From: Pseudovibrio sp. Alg231-02
Lineage (GTDB): Bacteria; Pseudomonadota; Alphaproteobacteria; Rhizobiales; Stappiaceae
Reading direction: 5' to 3'
Length of the DNA stretch: 32,194 nucleotides
Assembly: GCF_900143565.1 (NCBI RefSeq)
Contig: NZ_FREX01000013.1
Location: forward strand, 10,277 to 42,470
The stretch's first letter is position 1. Each line of letters starts with the position of its first letter. The notes beneath the pieces are model-generated. The model was not told the origin of the DNA. It saw only the letters and a list, made by a program, of their open reading frames with translations, and did not search any database. Positions 13,874-21,997 of this stretch are shown piece by piece. Made by a program: the position numbers and the translations under genes.

Positions 13874-15174
13874 AGCCACTCCCGTTTATGCTCCAAGGTT
13901 GGGCCGTGACCGTATTTAGGCCGTTGGAATTTATGCCCCATAAGCATTGCAATAATCTTCTCCGGCGCTTCAACCGCAGTCAACCGATCCTCGAATGTGT
14001 GACGCAACGAATAGGCCGTATGCTTTCGCGGGTTTGGCCTTAGGTCATTTTCAAGCAAAAATTTATTCACCGTTGCAGAGAGGCTTCCAGCATTGTCGTG
14101 ATAGCGGCTGAAGCCTCGCTTAAACTCCTGCATTGCCATAAGAGACACACCCACGAGCGGAATTGTTCTGGTGGTGTGATCTTGCTTCAAAAGTCGCTCT
14201 TCTGGAGCAACCTCAATATAGGGCACCTTGCCTTCAAGATGTATCGTGTTTTCAGTCAGATTTGCCGCTTCTGACAACCGTAATCCAGTCTCAACGATTA
14301 GGTACAGGATAGACCTAGCGCTTGCATTCAATCCATCAAGCGCACCATCTGCCAGGATATTCTTTTGAACAAACTCAGGGTCAAATGGATGGCGTTGTTC
14401 TGTCCTCTCCCCCTCAAGTCGCAACTCTCCGAACGGTGACTGTATATCCAGTCTGAAATGATTAATGACCGTGCGCATCATTTTATTTATGTGCCCGATT
14501 TGCTTGTTGGCAGTTCCAATTTGGATTTGCCCAGCCTCCACGCGATCTTGCAGGCACTCACGAAAATCAATGGCGTCATTACGAGTAAGTTCTAAGAGAG
14601 GTTTATTCCCGGTGATTTCAGTTAGGCTTTTTAAGGCAAGTATCTTCGGGTTTCTCCACCGTCTTACCTGGTCCTTGGACATGTTTGAGAGATAAGTTTT
14701 TTGTGTCTTCTCGAACTCAGAGAATAAATCTTCAATCTGAATTTGGGGCGCTTTTTCACCACCGAGAACGCCCGCCACATCCACGATTGGAGGTCTATGT
14801 TGTGTTGTCTGAAGAGCCGATAACCGCGCCATGATTTCGCTGAGAGGTCGCCCGGCCACCTCATCAGAGGTCACATAATCAAAGCCTAGCACCCTTGCCC
14901 GCCGCCTCGCGGCTTCATATCGCTTCTTTGCTTCTTTCGCTTGACCATCTGCAAGGCCACGCCAGTACTCCTCAGTATGAGCATTTATCTTTGCGGCGCT
15001 TCTCGCAGCACGTAATCCCTTCGGATCTTCTGAAACAAGAATCCCTGTGGACGCCCTTGCAAACGTGCGTTTATCGAATGCTCTGAAAACCTCTGGAACA
15101 CGTCTAACATATATCCACCGTCCATCCTTGACGGACAAATAGTCAGGGTTCCCGCTGCCGATAGTTCTAGCCAT
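13837..15174 (-). CDS. Tyrosine recombinase / phage integrase
   Basis: This 445-residue protein has ATG 15174. The N-terminal 50 residues form an arm-type domain ('DYLSVKDGRWIYVRRVP'), as in alphaproteobacterial tRNA-site integrases. The catalytic domain has Arg 299 (TGLRLSEAANL), Lys 330 (LLKQDHTTRTIPL), the Arg-His pair 391-392 (AYSLRHTFEDRL), His 414 (LMGHK) and the nucleophile Tyr 421 (PKYGHG). The first box II position is Tyr 388, where the common pattern has His or Lys. The gene reads away from the att site about 100 bases to its right and probably acts with a host factor to insert the prophage into tRNA-Ser. Confidence 0.9.
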   Translation of the reverse strand: MARTIGSGNPDYLSVKDGRWIYVRRVPEVFRAFDKRTFARASTGILVSEDPKGLRAARSAAKINAHTEEYWRGLADGQAKEAKKRYEAARRRARVLGFDYVTSDEVAGRPLSEIMARLSALQTTQHRPPIVDVAGVLGGEKAPQIQIEDLFSEFEKTQKTYLSNMSKDQVRRWRNPKILALKSLTEITGNKPLLELTRNDAIDFRECLQDRVEAGQIQIGTANKQIGHINKMMRTVINHFRLDIQSPFGELRLEGERTEQRHPFDPEFVQKNILADGALDGLNASARSILYLIVETGLRLSEAANLTENTIHLEGKVPYIEVAPEERLLKQDHTTRTIPLVGVSLMAMQEFKRGFSRYHDNAGSLSATVNKFLLENDLRPNPRKHTAYSLRHTFEDRLTAVEAPEKIIAMLMGHKFQRPKYGHGPTLEHKREWLQRIAFTPPSRV

Positions 15175-15277
15175 TGTACAACCGAATCCATTTGTTACCC
15201 GTTTGGGGTAACATTATGGGTAACATATTGACTTGTAAACACGAAAAAACTCAATAATATCAATGATTGACATGGCA

Positions 15278-15301
15278 GTTCGAAGCCCACCCTCTCCGCC
15301 A
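15278..15301 (+). repeat. attR: 3' fragment of a tRNA-Ser gene
   Basis: 15278-15301 reads as the T-loop, acceptor strand and CCA end of a tRNA-Ser: TTCGAAG, CCCAC, CCTCTCC, G, CCA. The bases to its left do not pair as a T-stem, so the tRNA half was replaced by phage DNA. The fragment keeps its downstream hairpins, while the intact tRNA should lie at the prophage's left end, outside the window. The integrase gene starts about 100 bases away, as expected for an attachment site. tmRNA ends similarly but the acceptor fits tRNA-Ser better. Confidence 0.75.
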
Positions 15302-15319
15302 TCTATCTTTATGATAGAT
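15301..15319. other. Short stem-loop next to attR
   Basis: ATCTATC (15301-15307) pairs with GATAGAT (15313-15319) around TTTAT. It begins at the last base of the tRNA-Ser CCA and precedes the terminator at 15331. It may help end or process the tRNA transcript, or simply be part of the tRNA 3' flank. Confidence 0.35.
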
Positions 15320-15322
15320 AAG

Positions 15323-15356
15323 CAAAAAAAAACCCACCTTTATGGTGGGTTTTTTG
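15323..15356 (+). terminator. Rho-independent terminator of the tRNA-Ser unit
   Basis: AACCCACC (15331-15338) pairs with GGTGGGTT (about 15344-15351), with a run of A before and six T after. It is the former terminator of the tRNA-Ser gene, now separated from the intact tRNA by the prophage. Confidence 0.7.
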
Positions 15357-15513
15357 TTGTCTACGCATGAAAAAACTGTCCGCTTTTCGGGGGAATTGTA
15401 GCGCGCATTCTCGAAACGGAAACTGCGTCAAAATTGAGCGCGATCGTCCATACACAACGAACAACATCTTCACAACACTCGCCTGACGCACTCTTTAAAG
15501 TAAGTGCTGATCG

Positions 15514-15861
15514 CTATAAATCCCGCAGTACCCTGTTGCCTTCCATATAAATGGTACACTTTTTCTTGATATTTTGCTTTTTTCGCCCAATTTCACAACG
15601 TCTGAGAGCATCTCTCACAGCGCGCTCTCGTGTTGTGTTGTTTTTATTATATCCGTATGACCAAGCGCCATTTTTACCAATAACTGTCGCGAAGGCTTTC
15701 CGATGTTCGTAGTGCTTGTACTTTTCTATCGCCCTTTCCAATTTGCTTAATTCTTGCGAGTTAGAGACGATACGTCCTCCAGGTTGTGTGTCTAGTGTCT
15801 GGCAGCCAGTCAATGCTGCACATAATAGTATAGGCAGCATGGTTGAATTATTAACTTTCAT
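15514..15861 (-). CDS. Small lipoprotein with DUF4189-like domain
   Basis: The start is ATG 15861, behind GGGGATGCAAATTC; upstream frame residues are not a signal. The 115-residue product has a signal segment (STMLPILLCAALTGC) with lipobox LTGC, the Cys near residue 20. The mature part, KAFATVIGKNGAWSYGYNKN followed by an Ala-Leu-x-x-Cys helix (RDALRRCEIG) and KKKCTIYMEG, matches the 'G-A-x-G-Y ... AL..C ... C' shape of DUF4189, predicted disulfide-bonded periplasmic domains. It lies just outside the prophage, downstream of speB on the same strand. Confidence 0.65.
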   Translation of the reverse strand: MKVNNSTMLPILLCAALTGCQTLDTQPGGRIVSNSQELSKLERAIEKYKHYEHRKAFATVIGKNGAWSYGYNKNNTTRERAVRDALRRCEIGRKKQNIKKKCTIYMEGNRVLRDL

Positions 15862-16065
15862 GAATTTGCATCCCCAAATTTGAATTATAAATAATGATGA
15901 TATCACTGACCTCAATATCAAGTAACATACGTGATACATTATGAGATTCGGCGTAAGTTTTGAATTTATTAAACGGCTCCATGAATGATTTTCTTGGCGA
16001 TATGATCCGTAATATTTTTAAGCCTTCAATAGCAGCTCTTTCAAAATCAGCGTGCACCTCAAAAG

Positions 16066-16926
16066 CTATCGCCTTGAGTTCAGCGCCGCAGCCATCAGGC
16101 GATAGGTGATCTGAGCTGCTGTGAAGTCCCATGCAGCATTTCCATCTGGTGCCAGTTCAACCACGTCGAGGCCAACGCATTTTCGGCACTTTAGTGCATG
16201 CTCTACCAGATGCAGGGATTGGTAATATCCAAGACCTCCAGGCACAGGCGTGCCGGTTGCTGGCATTTGAGAGGGATCGAGACCGTCCACATCGAAGGAG
16301 ATGTAGATGTGCTCAGGGAAATCCTCAGGCAGATCGACAGCATGCAATCCTTTGGTGACCAACTCTTCTGCATCGATAAAGAAAACTTTGTTGTCTTTCC
16401 GGCTGTCTATTTCCTGCTGGCAGAGTGCGCGTACGCCGAATTGTGCCAGGGAGTTGCCCTCTTCTACCAGGAGGTTCATGACAGAAGCGTGGGAGTGTTT
16501 TTCGCCTTGATAGGCGATGCGCAGGTCTGCGTGCGCATCAACTTGCACAATGCCAACCGGTTTGCCGAGCGCACGGGCAACGCCTGAGACCGCGCCGTAA
16601 GACAGCGAGTGTTCGCCGCCCAGTGTGACTGGAATTTTACCGGCTTTGACGGCGTCTTCCGTACGCTGAGCGAGGCGCTCCATGACGTCTGGCAGAGGTC
16701 CATCGCAGTCGACTGGTGCTTGCGTTGCAATGCCGGAGGCGCATGGCTCAACGCTATTGCAGCCACGTTCCAATTCATTACTTGCCTCAATGATAGCTTC
16801 GGGGCCTTTGATAGTACCTGAGCCGTAAGAGACGGTGCGCTCCAGTGGGACTGGGATAATTGTGAAGAGAGCGTCTTCTGCTTTGCGTTCTGCTTCAGTC
16901 AGCTCACTGTCAAGAAAAACAGACAT
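16066..16926 (-). CDS. speB: Agmatinase (ureohydrolase family)
   Basis: Hydrolyses agmatine to putrescine and urea in the cytoplasm using two Mn ions. The 286 residues are usual for the family. Metal ligands appear in order: GGEHS (103-107, His 106), DAHAD (130-134) and FDVDGLDP (211-218, Asp 212 and 214). It is the last gene of the polyamine operon, starting nine bases after nspC, and supplies putrescine as substrate for the dehydrogenase upstream. Other ureohydrolases such as arginase or guanidinobutyrase have the same motifs, but the adjoining arginine decarboxylase makes agmatinase the natural reading. Confidence 0.9.
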   Translation of the reverse strand: MSVFLDSELTEAERKAEDALFTIIPVPLERTVSYGSGTIKGPEAIIEASNELERGCNSVEPCASGIATQAPVDCDGPLPDVMERLAQRTEDAVKAGKIPVTLGGEHSLSYGAVSGVARALGKPVGIVQVDAHADLRIAYQGEKHSHASVMNLLVEEGNSLAQFGVRALCQQEIDSRKDNKVFFIDAEELVTKGLHAVDLPEDFPEHIYISFDVDGLDPSQMPATGTPVPGGLGYYQSLHLVEHALKCRKCVGLDVVELAPDGNAAWDFTAAQITYRLMAAALNSRR

Positions 16927-16935
16927 TTCGTACCT

Positions 16936-18111
16936 TTAGGAAAGACGGTTCAGGAAGTCGTTGTAGGAGAACTCGCGAATGATTTTAAGATCATCACTTT
17001 CAGAGTTCCAGAGCGCGATTGCTGGCAGGGGAACTCCGTTGAAGGTGTTGGTTTTCACCATGGAATAGTGAGCCTGATCGAGGAATGCAAAGCGATCACC
17101 AATATTCAGCGGCTCTGCCCGTGTGTAATCGCCGATCACGTCACCTGCGAGGCAGGATGGGCCGCCAAGGCGGTATGTGTGCCCCTCCTCCACTTCATCC
17201 AGCATGGCCGGGCGATAAGGAGCTTCAATCACATCCGGCATATGGCAGGTTGCGGAAATGTCGACAATTGCCAGTTTCATGGCGTTTTGGGGTAGGTCCA
17301 GCACTTCACCTACCAGAATGCCCGCATCCAGAGCAACTGCTTCGCCCGGTTCCAGATAAACTTCCAGCCCTGTTGTTGCGCGCACATCCTTGACGAAGGC
17401 AATCAGCGCTTCACGGTCGTAGTCTTCACGCGTGATGTGGTGACCACCGCCGAAGTTGATCCATTTCAGCTGACTGAAATACGGCGCAAGCTTATCTTTC
17501 ACCGCCTCCCATGTGCGCTGGAGTGGTTCAAACTCCTGTTCACACAACGTGTGCATATGGATGCCATCGACGCCCTCCAATACCTCTGCATTTAATTGCG
17601 AGATTGGAAAGCCCAGGCGAGAGCATGGGGCGCATGGGTCGTATTTCGCAACCTCGCCTTCAGAGTGCTCAGGATTGATGCGCAGGCCCACATCGACTTT
17701 GTGTCTGGCAGTGCGGACATTGGGCAGGAAACGATCTTTTTGAGCAGGAGAGTTGAAGATCATATGGTCGGTGTAGCCAATGATCTCATCAATCTCGCTT
17801 GCTTTATAACCAGCGCAGAACGTTGCAACTTCTCCACCGTATTTTTCGCGGGCAAGGCGTGCCTCATAAAGGCCTGAGGCGCAGGTGCCTTCCAGATATT
17901 CGCGCACAACAGGGGCCAGTGCAAACATGGAAAAGGCTTTCAACGCGGAAAGAACGTGCGCGCCAGAGCGATCAGCCACGTCCTTAAGCACAGAAAGGTT
18001 GTGGCGGACCGCAACCTCATCAACGACGAAACAGGGGCTTGGGACCCGGGAAAGATCAAATGTCCTGAACGCTCCCGCATCGCCAGCCTGTGTCTGCATC
18101 ATGTCAGCCAT
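16936..18111 (-). CDS. nspC: Carboxynorspermidine/carboxyspermidine decarboxylase
   Basis: PLP enzyme of the alanine-racemase fold that decarboxylates carboxyspermidine to spermidine. The sequence has 'RVPSPCFVVDE', the PLP-lysine stretch VLSALKAFSMF (Lys 58 from this start), CSRLGFPIS, the HMHTLCEQE segment, INFGGGHHIT, and the C-terminal LEPGEAVALDAG. The start is uncertain: ATG 18111 follows the upstream stop by four bases, ATG 18099 lies inside, and ATG 18144 would overlap that gene by 29 bases. It is coupled to the dehydrogenase gene upstream and to speB downstream, which completes the pathway. Confidence 0.9.
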   Translation of the reverse strand: MADMMQTQAGDAGAFRTFDLSRVPSPCFVVDEVAVRHNLSVLKDVADRSGAHVLSALKAFSMFALAPVVREYLEGTCASGLYEARLAREKYGGEVATFCAGYKASEIDEIIGYTDHMIFNSPAQKDRFLPNVRTARHKVDVGLRINPEHSEGEVAKYDPCAPCSRLGFPISQLNAEVLEGVDGIHMHTLCEQEFEPLQRTWEAVKDKLAPYFSQLKWINFGGGHHITREDYDREALIAFVKDVRATTGLEVYLEPGEAVALDAGILVGEVLDLPQNAMKLAIVDISATCHMPDVIEAPYRPAMLDEVEEGHTYRLGGPSCLAGDVIGDYTRAEPLNIGDRFAFLDQAHYSMVKTNTFNGVPLPAIALWNSESDDLKIIREFSYNDFLNRLS

Positions 18112-18115
18112 CAGC

Positions 18116-19327
18116 TTAGAACTGTACCGGGCCGTCGAGCTCATGCACCTGCCAGGGCAGGCCGTGCTTGTTCAGCATGTCCATGAAGTTATCCGGGTCC
18201 AGCTGCTCCATGTTCCAAACACCCGGCTCGTTCCAGTTCCCTTTCAGGATCTGTGCCGCACCAATCATTGCCGGAACACCAGTGGTGTAGGAAACAGCCT
18301 GCGAGCCAACCTCTGCATAACACTCTTCGTGGTCACAGATATTGTAGATGTAATAGGTCTTCTCGCCGGAGCCGTCTTTCGCCTGACCGGTTGCAATGTC
18401 GCCAATGCAGGTCTTGCCTTTTGTCAGCTCGCCCAGGTCACTTGGGTCCGGCAGAACGGATTTCAGGAATTGCAGCGGGATGATTTCCTTACCTTCGTGC
18501 ATGACTGGTTCAATTGAGGTCATGCCAATGCCTTCAAGCACGCGGACGTGGTTGATGTAAGCATCGCCGAACGTCATCCAGAAACGCGCCCGTTCAATCT
18601 CGGAAAAGTGCGTTTTCATGCTTTCCAGTTCCTCATGATACATGAGGTACATGTTTTTCTCGCCAACGCCCGGGAAGTCGAAAGCAACTTTGTGGGTCAT
18701 CGCTGGTGAGCTGACCCAGTCGCCTTTTTCCCAATGGCGTGCATCTGCTGTTACTTCACGGATGTTGATTTCCGGGTTGAAGTTGGTTGCAAATGCCTTG
18801 CCGTTGTCGCCGCCGTTGCAATCAAGAACGTCGATCTGGCGGATGGTGTCGAGCTTGTGCTTTTTCAGCCATGTTGCGAAGACGGAAGTAACCCCCGGAT
18901 CGAAACCAGAGCCGAGGATTGCGGTCAGGCCAGCCTCTTTAAAGCGCTCCTGATAGGCCCACTGCCAGTGGTATTCGAACTTTGCTTCGTCTTCCGGCTC
19001 GTAGTTTGCGGTGTCCAGATAGTTGATGCCAGCTTCCAGACAGGCATCCATCAGCTTCAGGTCCTGATACGGCAGTGCCAGGTTCACCAGCAGCTCTGCG
19101 CCGCTCTCTTTGATGAGGGAAACAACTGCTGCAACGTCCATCGCGTCAACTTCAGCTGTCTTGATGGTAACGCCGGTCTTTGCCTTCACGCTTGTTGCAA
19201 TGTCATCGCACTTAAACTTGCGACGAGATGCGAGCGTAACCTCAGAAAAGATATCCGAATTCATTGCCATTTTGTGTACGGCTGCGGAGGAAACACCACC
19301 TGCGCCGATTACCAGAGTCTTACTCAT
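18116..19327 (-). CDS. Carboxynorspermidine/carboxyspermidine dehydrogenase (saccharopine dehydrogenase family)
   Basis: This 403-residue NADPH enzyme condenses putrescine (or diaminopropane) with aspartate semialdehyde to a carboxy-polyamine. The Rossmann fingerprint GAGGVSSAAV lies at residues 8-17; NYLDTANYEPEDEAKF and ILGSGFDPGVTSVFATWL are typical of the saccharopine-dehydrogenase-like family, and the C-terminal PAMIGAAQILKGNWNEPGVW suits the polyamine branch. It sits between speA and nspC, which excludes lysine metabolism as the likelier role. The start is ATG 19327, 22 bases past the speA stop. Homologues are called CASDH or NspD. Confidence 0.85.
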   Translation of the reverse strand: MSKTLVIGAGGVSSAAVHKMAMNSDIFSEVTLASRRKFKCDDIATSVKAKTGVTIKTAEVDAMDVAAVVSLIKESGAELLVNLALPYQDLKLMDACLEAGINYLDTANYEPEDEAKFEYHWQWAYQERFKEAGLTAILGSGFDPGVTSVFATWLKKHKLDTIRQIDVLDCNGGDNGKAFATNFNPEINIREVTADARHWEKGDWVSSPAMTHKVAFDFPGVGEKNMYLMYHEELESMKTHFSEIERARFWMTFGDAYINHVRVLEGIGMTSIEPVMHEGKEIIPLQFLKSVLPDPSDLGELTKGKTCIGDIATGQAKDGSGEKTYYIYNICDHEECYAEVGSQAVSYTTGVPAMIGAAQILKGNWNEPGVWNMEQLDPDNFMDMLNKHGLPWQVHELDGPVQF

Positions 19328-19348
19328 GCCTATTCCCCGGTCCTTGGA

Positions 19349-21238
19349 TTATTCGTAGTAAGTGTAGCCGTTGATGCTGTCGCGGTAAGCGGCAACCAAC
19401 GTGCGTCGATCAGCGTTCTTCAGTGTGCCAGCGGAGACTGCCTCATCGATAAGCTTGCGGAAAGCGTCTACGCAGTCGCGTGGATCATATTCCACATAGG
19501 AAAGAACCTGCGAGATTGTATCACCTTCAACTTCCTGAAGCAGATCAAATCCTCCATCAGCGCGCAGGTCAATGGTCGCCACATTGGTATCGCCAAACAG
19601 GTTATGCAGATCACCCAGCGTTTCCTGATAGGCGCCAACAAAGAAAACGCCAAGATAGTATGGCTTGCCTTCTTCGAGGGTATGGACCGGCAAAGATGGT
19701 GAGATGCCGTCCGCCAAAATGAACTTGTCTACTTTACCATCACTGTCACAGGTGATGTCAGAAAGAACAGCGCGGCGATCTGGTGCTTCATTCAGGCGTT
19801 GTAACGGCACAATCGGATGAAGCTGATCGATGGCCCAGACATCTGGCAGGGACTGGAACAAAGAGAAGTTACAGTGGTAGATATCCGCCACCTTCTCCAG
19901 CTGCTCGTCGATCTCGGGAGCAACACCTGTCGGTGGCGCCAGCTCTTTAATCTTGGACATCAAATGCAGGTAAATGCGCTCAGAACGACCCATCTGGCGC
20001 AGGTCGATATACCCACGGCGGAAGAGCGCACGCAGCTCATTGCGGTAGAATGAGGCGTCGTTCAAACATTCCTGAAGCCGCTCTGCGCTAAGGTACCCCT
20101 CAACGGCGGCAAGATCTGCAACCATGTGGTGATCGTCTTTTTCAGGCTCAGGGGCGGTTGGCGCATCAAACAGCGTTGCTTCAAGGACATTGAAGAGCAG
20201 CATTGAAGAGGTCGCGACAACGGCACGGCCACTTTCAGTGATCAATGTGGGGTGCGTGAGTTCTGCCTCATCCATTGCATAAGCAACGGTCTCCACCACA
20301 TTGGCGCAGTATTCTTCAACCGAATAGTTGGTCGAGTTTTCAATCGCCTTCTTCTCACCGGTGTAATCGACCCCAAGGCCACCACCGAGATCAAGATGGG
20401 TGAGCTCCGCCCCTTCTCTTGTCAGCTCGACAAAATAGCGACAGGCTTCGCCAACTGCACGGCGGACGTCATTAACATCAGGAACCTGCGAGCCGAGATG
20501 AGAGTGTTGCAACTTCAGGCAGTGCAAGAGTTTCGCATCGCGCAGTTTGTCAATCACTGAGACCAGCTGGTCCGTGTTCATGCCAAATGTGGAGCGATCG
20601 CCAGAGCTTTCTTCCCACTTACCGCCAATCTGGTTCGTCAGTTTAACGCGCACACCGAGCAAAGGCTCCTCACCCAGCTCCTCAACCACATTAATAACGG
20701 TGTCGAGTTCTTTCGGGCTTTCCAGCACGATGATGGTGTTAAAACCCAGTTTGCGCGAAAGAATTGCAAGACGAATGAACTCTTCGTCTTTTACACCGTT
20801 ACAAACAATGAGAGCTTCTTTAGGCAAGCGGTGCGCAAGCGCAATAACAAGCTCAGGCTTGGAGCCAGCTTCCAGCCCGTAAGAGTAAGGACGGCCAAAT
20901 TCAACGATACGGTCGATAACCTGCGCCTGCTGGTTTACCTTGATCGGGAAAACACCGCGATATTTGCCTTTGTAGCCGACGCGATTGATTGCATCTGCCA
21001 TGGAATTGTTGATGTGAGCGATTTCGTTTTGCAGGAACGAACTTACGCGCAGCAAAAGTGGAGAATGGATACCACGTTGTTCAAGGTCGTGAACGATCTC
21101 CGGCAGACTCACCTTGGGAGCGTCCGGCATCAAAGGATTACTAAGTGCTATATCGCCGTTTGGCAGCACAGAGAGAAGATCTTTACCCCAGCGCCCCATA
21201 CCATAGACGGCATGGGCAGTACCTTGATTATTTGGCAA
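19349..21238 (-). CDS. speA: Biosynthetic arginine decarboxylase
   Basis: Converts arginine to agmatine and CO2; PLP-dependent, group IV. The 629 residues are full length. The PLP lysine lies in FPIKVNQ (Lys 100); HSHLGSQ (245-251) and the glycine loop GGGLGVDY (285-292) bind the phosphate. The start is TTG 21238, with AAGGGGATAAATGG upstream; an ATG four bases earlier opens only a four-codon frame (ATG GTT GCC AAA TAA). First gene of the operon, followed at 22-base spacing by the dehydrogenase. VYGMGRWG near residue 11 is the family's expected N-terminus, supporting this start. Confidence 0.9.
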   Translation of the reverse strand: MPNNQGTAHAVYGMGRWGKDLLSVLPNGDIALSNPLMPDAPKVSLPEIVHDLEQRGIHSPLLLRVSSFLQNEIAHINNSMADAINRVGYKGKYRGVFPIKVNQQAQVIDRIVEFGRPYSYGLEAGSKPELVIALAHRLPKEALIVCNGVKDEEFIRLAILSRKLGFNTIIVLESPKELDTVINVVEELGEEPLLGVRVKLTNQIGGKWEESSGDRSTFGMNTDQLVSVIDKLRDAKLLHCLKLQHSHLGSQVPDVNDVRRAVGEACRYFVELTREGAELTHLDLGGGLGVDYTGEKKAIENSTNYSVEEYCANVVETVAYAMDEAELTHPTLITESGRAVVATSSMLLFNVLEATLFDAPTAPEPEKDDHHMVADLAAVEGYLSAERLQECLNDASFYRNELRALFRRGYIDLRQMGRSERIYLHLMSKIKELAPPTGVAPEIDEQLEKVADIYHCNFSLFQSLPDVWAIDQLHPIVPLQRLNEAPDRRAVLSDITCDSDGKVDKFILADGISPSLPVHTLEEGKPYYLGVFFVGAYQETLGDLHNLFGDTNVATIDLRADGGFDLLQEVEGDTISQVLSYVEYDPRDCVDAFRKLIDEAVSAGTLKNADRRTLVAAYRDSINGYTYYE

Positions 21239-21577
21239 CCATTTATCCCCTTCCAGAATTAATTTCGCCCCATTTACTCATGGTCTACCCATCTGACAAG
21301 CCCAATATTGGTGTTCTAAACATCAGAGGTGGGAGAACAGGTGCACAAGTCACTTTTTGCTGAAACTAAATCTACAACCTAAGATTTTGGTGGGAGTGCT
21401 GTTTCAGCAATTTTAAAGAGGAGGAAGATTGGCTAAAGACAATGCAGTAGGCAGCTCCCCTATTTCTTGCGGATATCTCATTTGCTTATTTATTTGTGAC
21501 CAATCTAGTCATAGATTAATTGCACTAACTGGAATACTTCTCCACGGGACTATGTTTTTAGCGACTGCAGAGCAACC
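21239..21577. other. Gap between speA and the XRE regulator
   Basis: This 339-base stretch holds the divergent upstream regions of speA and the XRE regulator gene. I see a 50-codon TTG-started frame with a strong ribosome-binding site (21429-21581) and an inverted repeat at 21502-21517, both described separately. No clear promoter consensus is visible for speA. Confidence 0.5.
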
Positions 21578-21581
21578 ATGA
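21429..21581 (+). CDS. Possible 50-aa leader ORF coupled to the XRE gene
   Basis: A frame of 50 codons starts at TTG 21429, four bases past AGGAGG (21419-21424). It ends in a TGA that overlaps the ATG of the XRE gene at 21578 (ATGA). It has a hydrophobic middle (GYLICLFICD) and no known motif. The overlap suggests translational coupling, but the TTG start and length leave chance possible. Confidence 0.3.
   Translation: MAKDNAVGSSPISCGYLICLFICDQSSHRLIALTGILLHGTMFLATAEQP
21502..21517. promoter_or_regulatory. Inverted repeat upstream of the XRE gene, possible operator
   Basis: AATCTA (21502-21507) and TAGATT (21512-21517) form a perfect 6-bp dyad around GTCA, about 60 bases before the XRE start. 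It may be an operator for the XRE protein's own gene, though it also lies inside the possible leader ORF. Confidence 0.3.
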
Positions 21582-21997
21582 CTTGGCAACAGCGGCTTCA
21601 AAAACTAAGAAAACAGAATGATCTGACGGTCAAAGATTTAGCTCGACGTGCAAACGTTGGTTATGACAATCTTTATAAGATCGAAAAAGGTTTAATAGAT
21701 AATCCACGTGGTGATACTCTGGGAAAGTTGGCACTAGCTCTTGGCGTCAACGAACAGTTTCTTCGTTTCGGAATTCACGGTGTTAATGATGTCGACTTTA
21801 TAGAAGACACTGAGATTCTAAGTGAGATGGAAGAGCATGTGAAGCAGACTGATCTGGATTTAATTGATCAGGCGTGGACCCAGGCATTAGAAATCGAAGC
21901 GCAGGTGTATGGCTCGGGTAGCAAAGGACCTATGAATTTCGTTTCCATGATGTTTGCTCGTATCTATCACGAGATGCTGAAACGAAATGAGCAATAA
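21578..21997 (+). CDS. XRE-family helix-turn-helix regulator
   Basis: This 139-residue protein has an N-terminal XRE domain (residues 3-62): RLQKLRKQNDLTVKDLARRA, VGYDNLYKIEKG and GDTLGKLALALGVNEQFLRF. The C-terminal half is acidic and helical (DTEILSEMEEHVKQTDLDLI, then DQAWTQALEIEAQVYG) and probably a sensing or dimer part. It is divergent from speA, so it may regulate the polyamine operon, which is only a guess from location. It could also regulate itself through the dyad at 21502-21517. Confidence 0.75.
   Translation: MTWQQRLQKLRKQNDLTVKDLARRANVGYDNLYKIEKGLIDNPRGDTLGKLALALGVNEQFLRFGIHGVNDVDFIEDTEILSEMEEHVKQTDLDLIDQAWTQALEIEAQVYGSGSKGPMNFVSMMFARIYHEMLKRNEQ

Noticed and set aside
15851-16132. 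93-codon minus frame between speB and the lipoprotein gene
   Set aside because: It begins inside speB in another frame and overlaps the lipoprotein start; no own ribosome-binding site.
18734-19702. 322-codon plus-strand frame opposite the dehydrogenase and speA
   Set aside because: Shadow of two recognised genes on the other strand.
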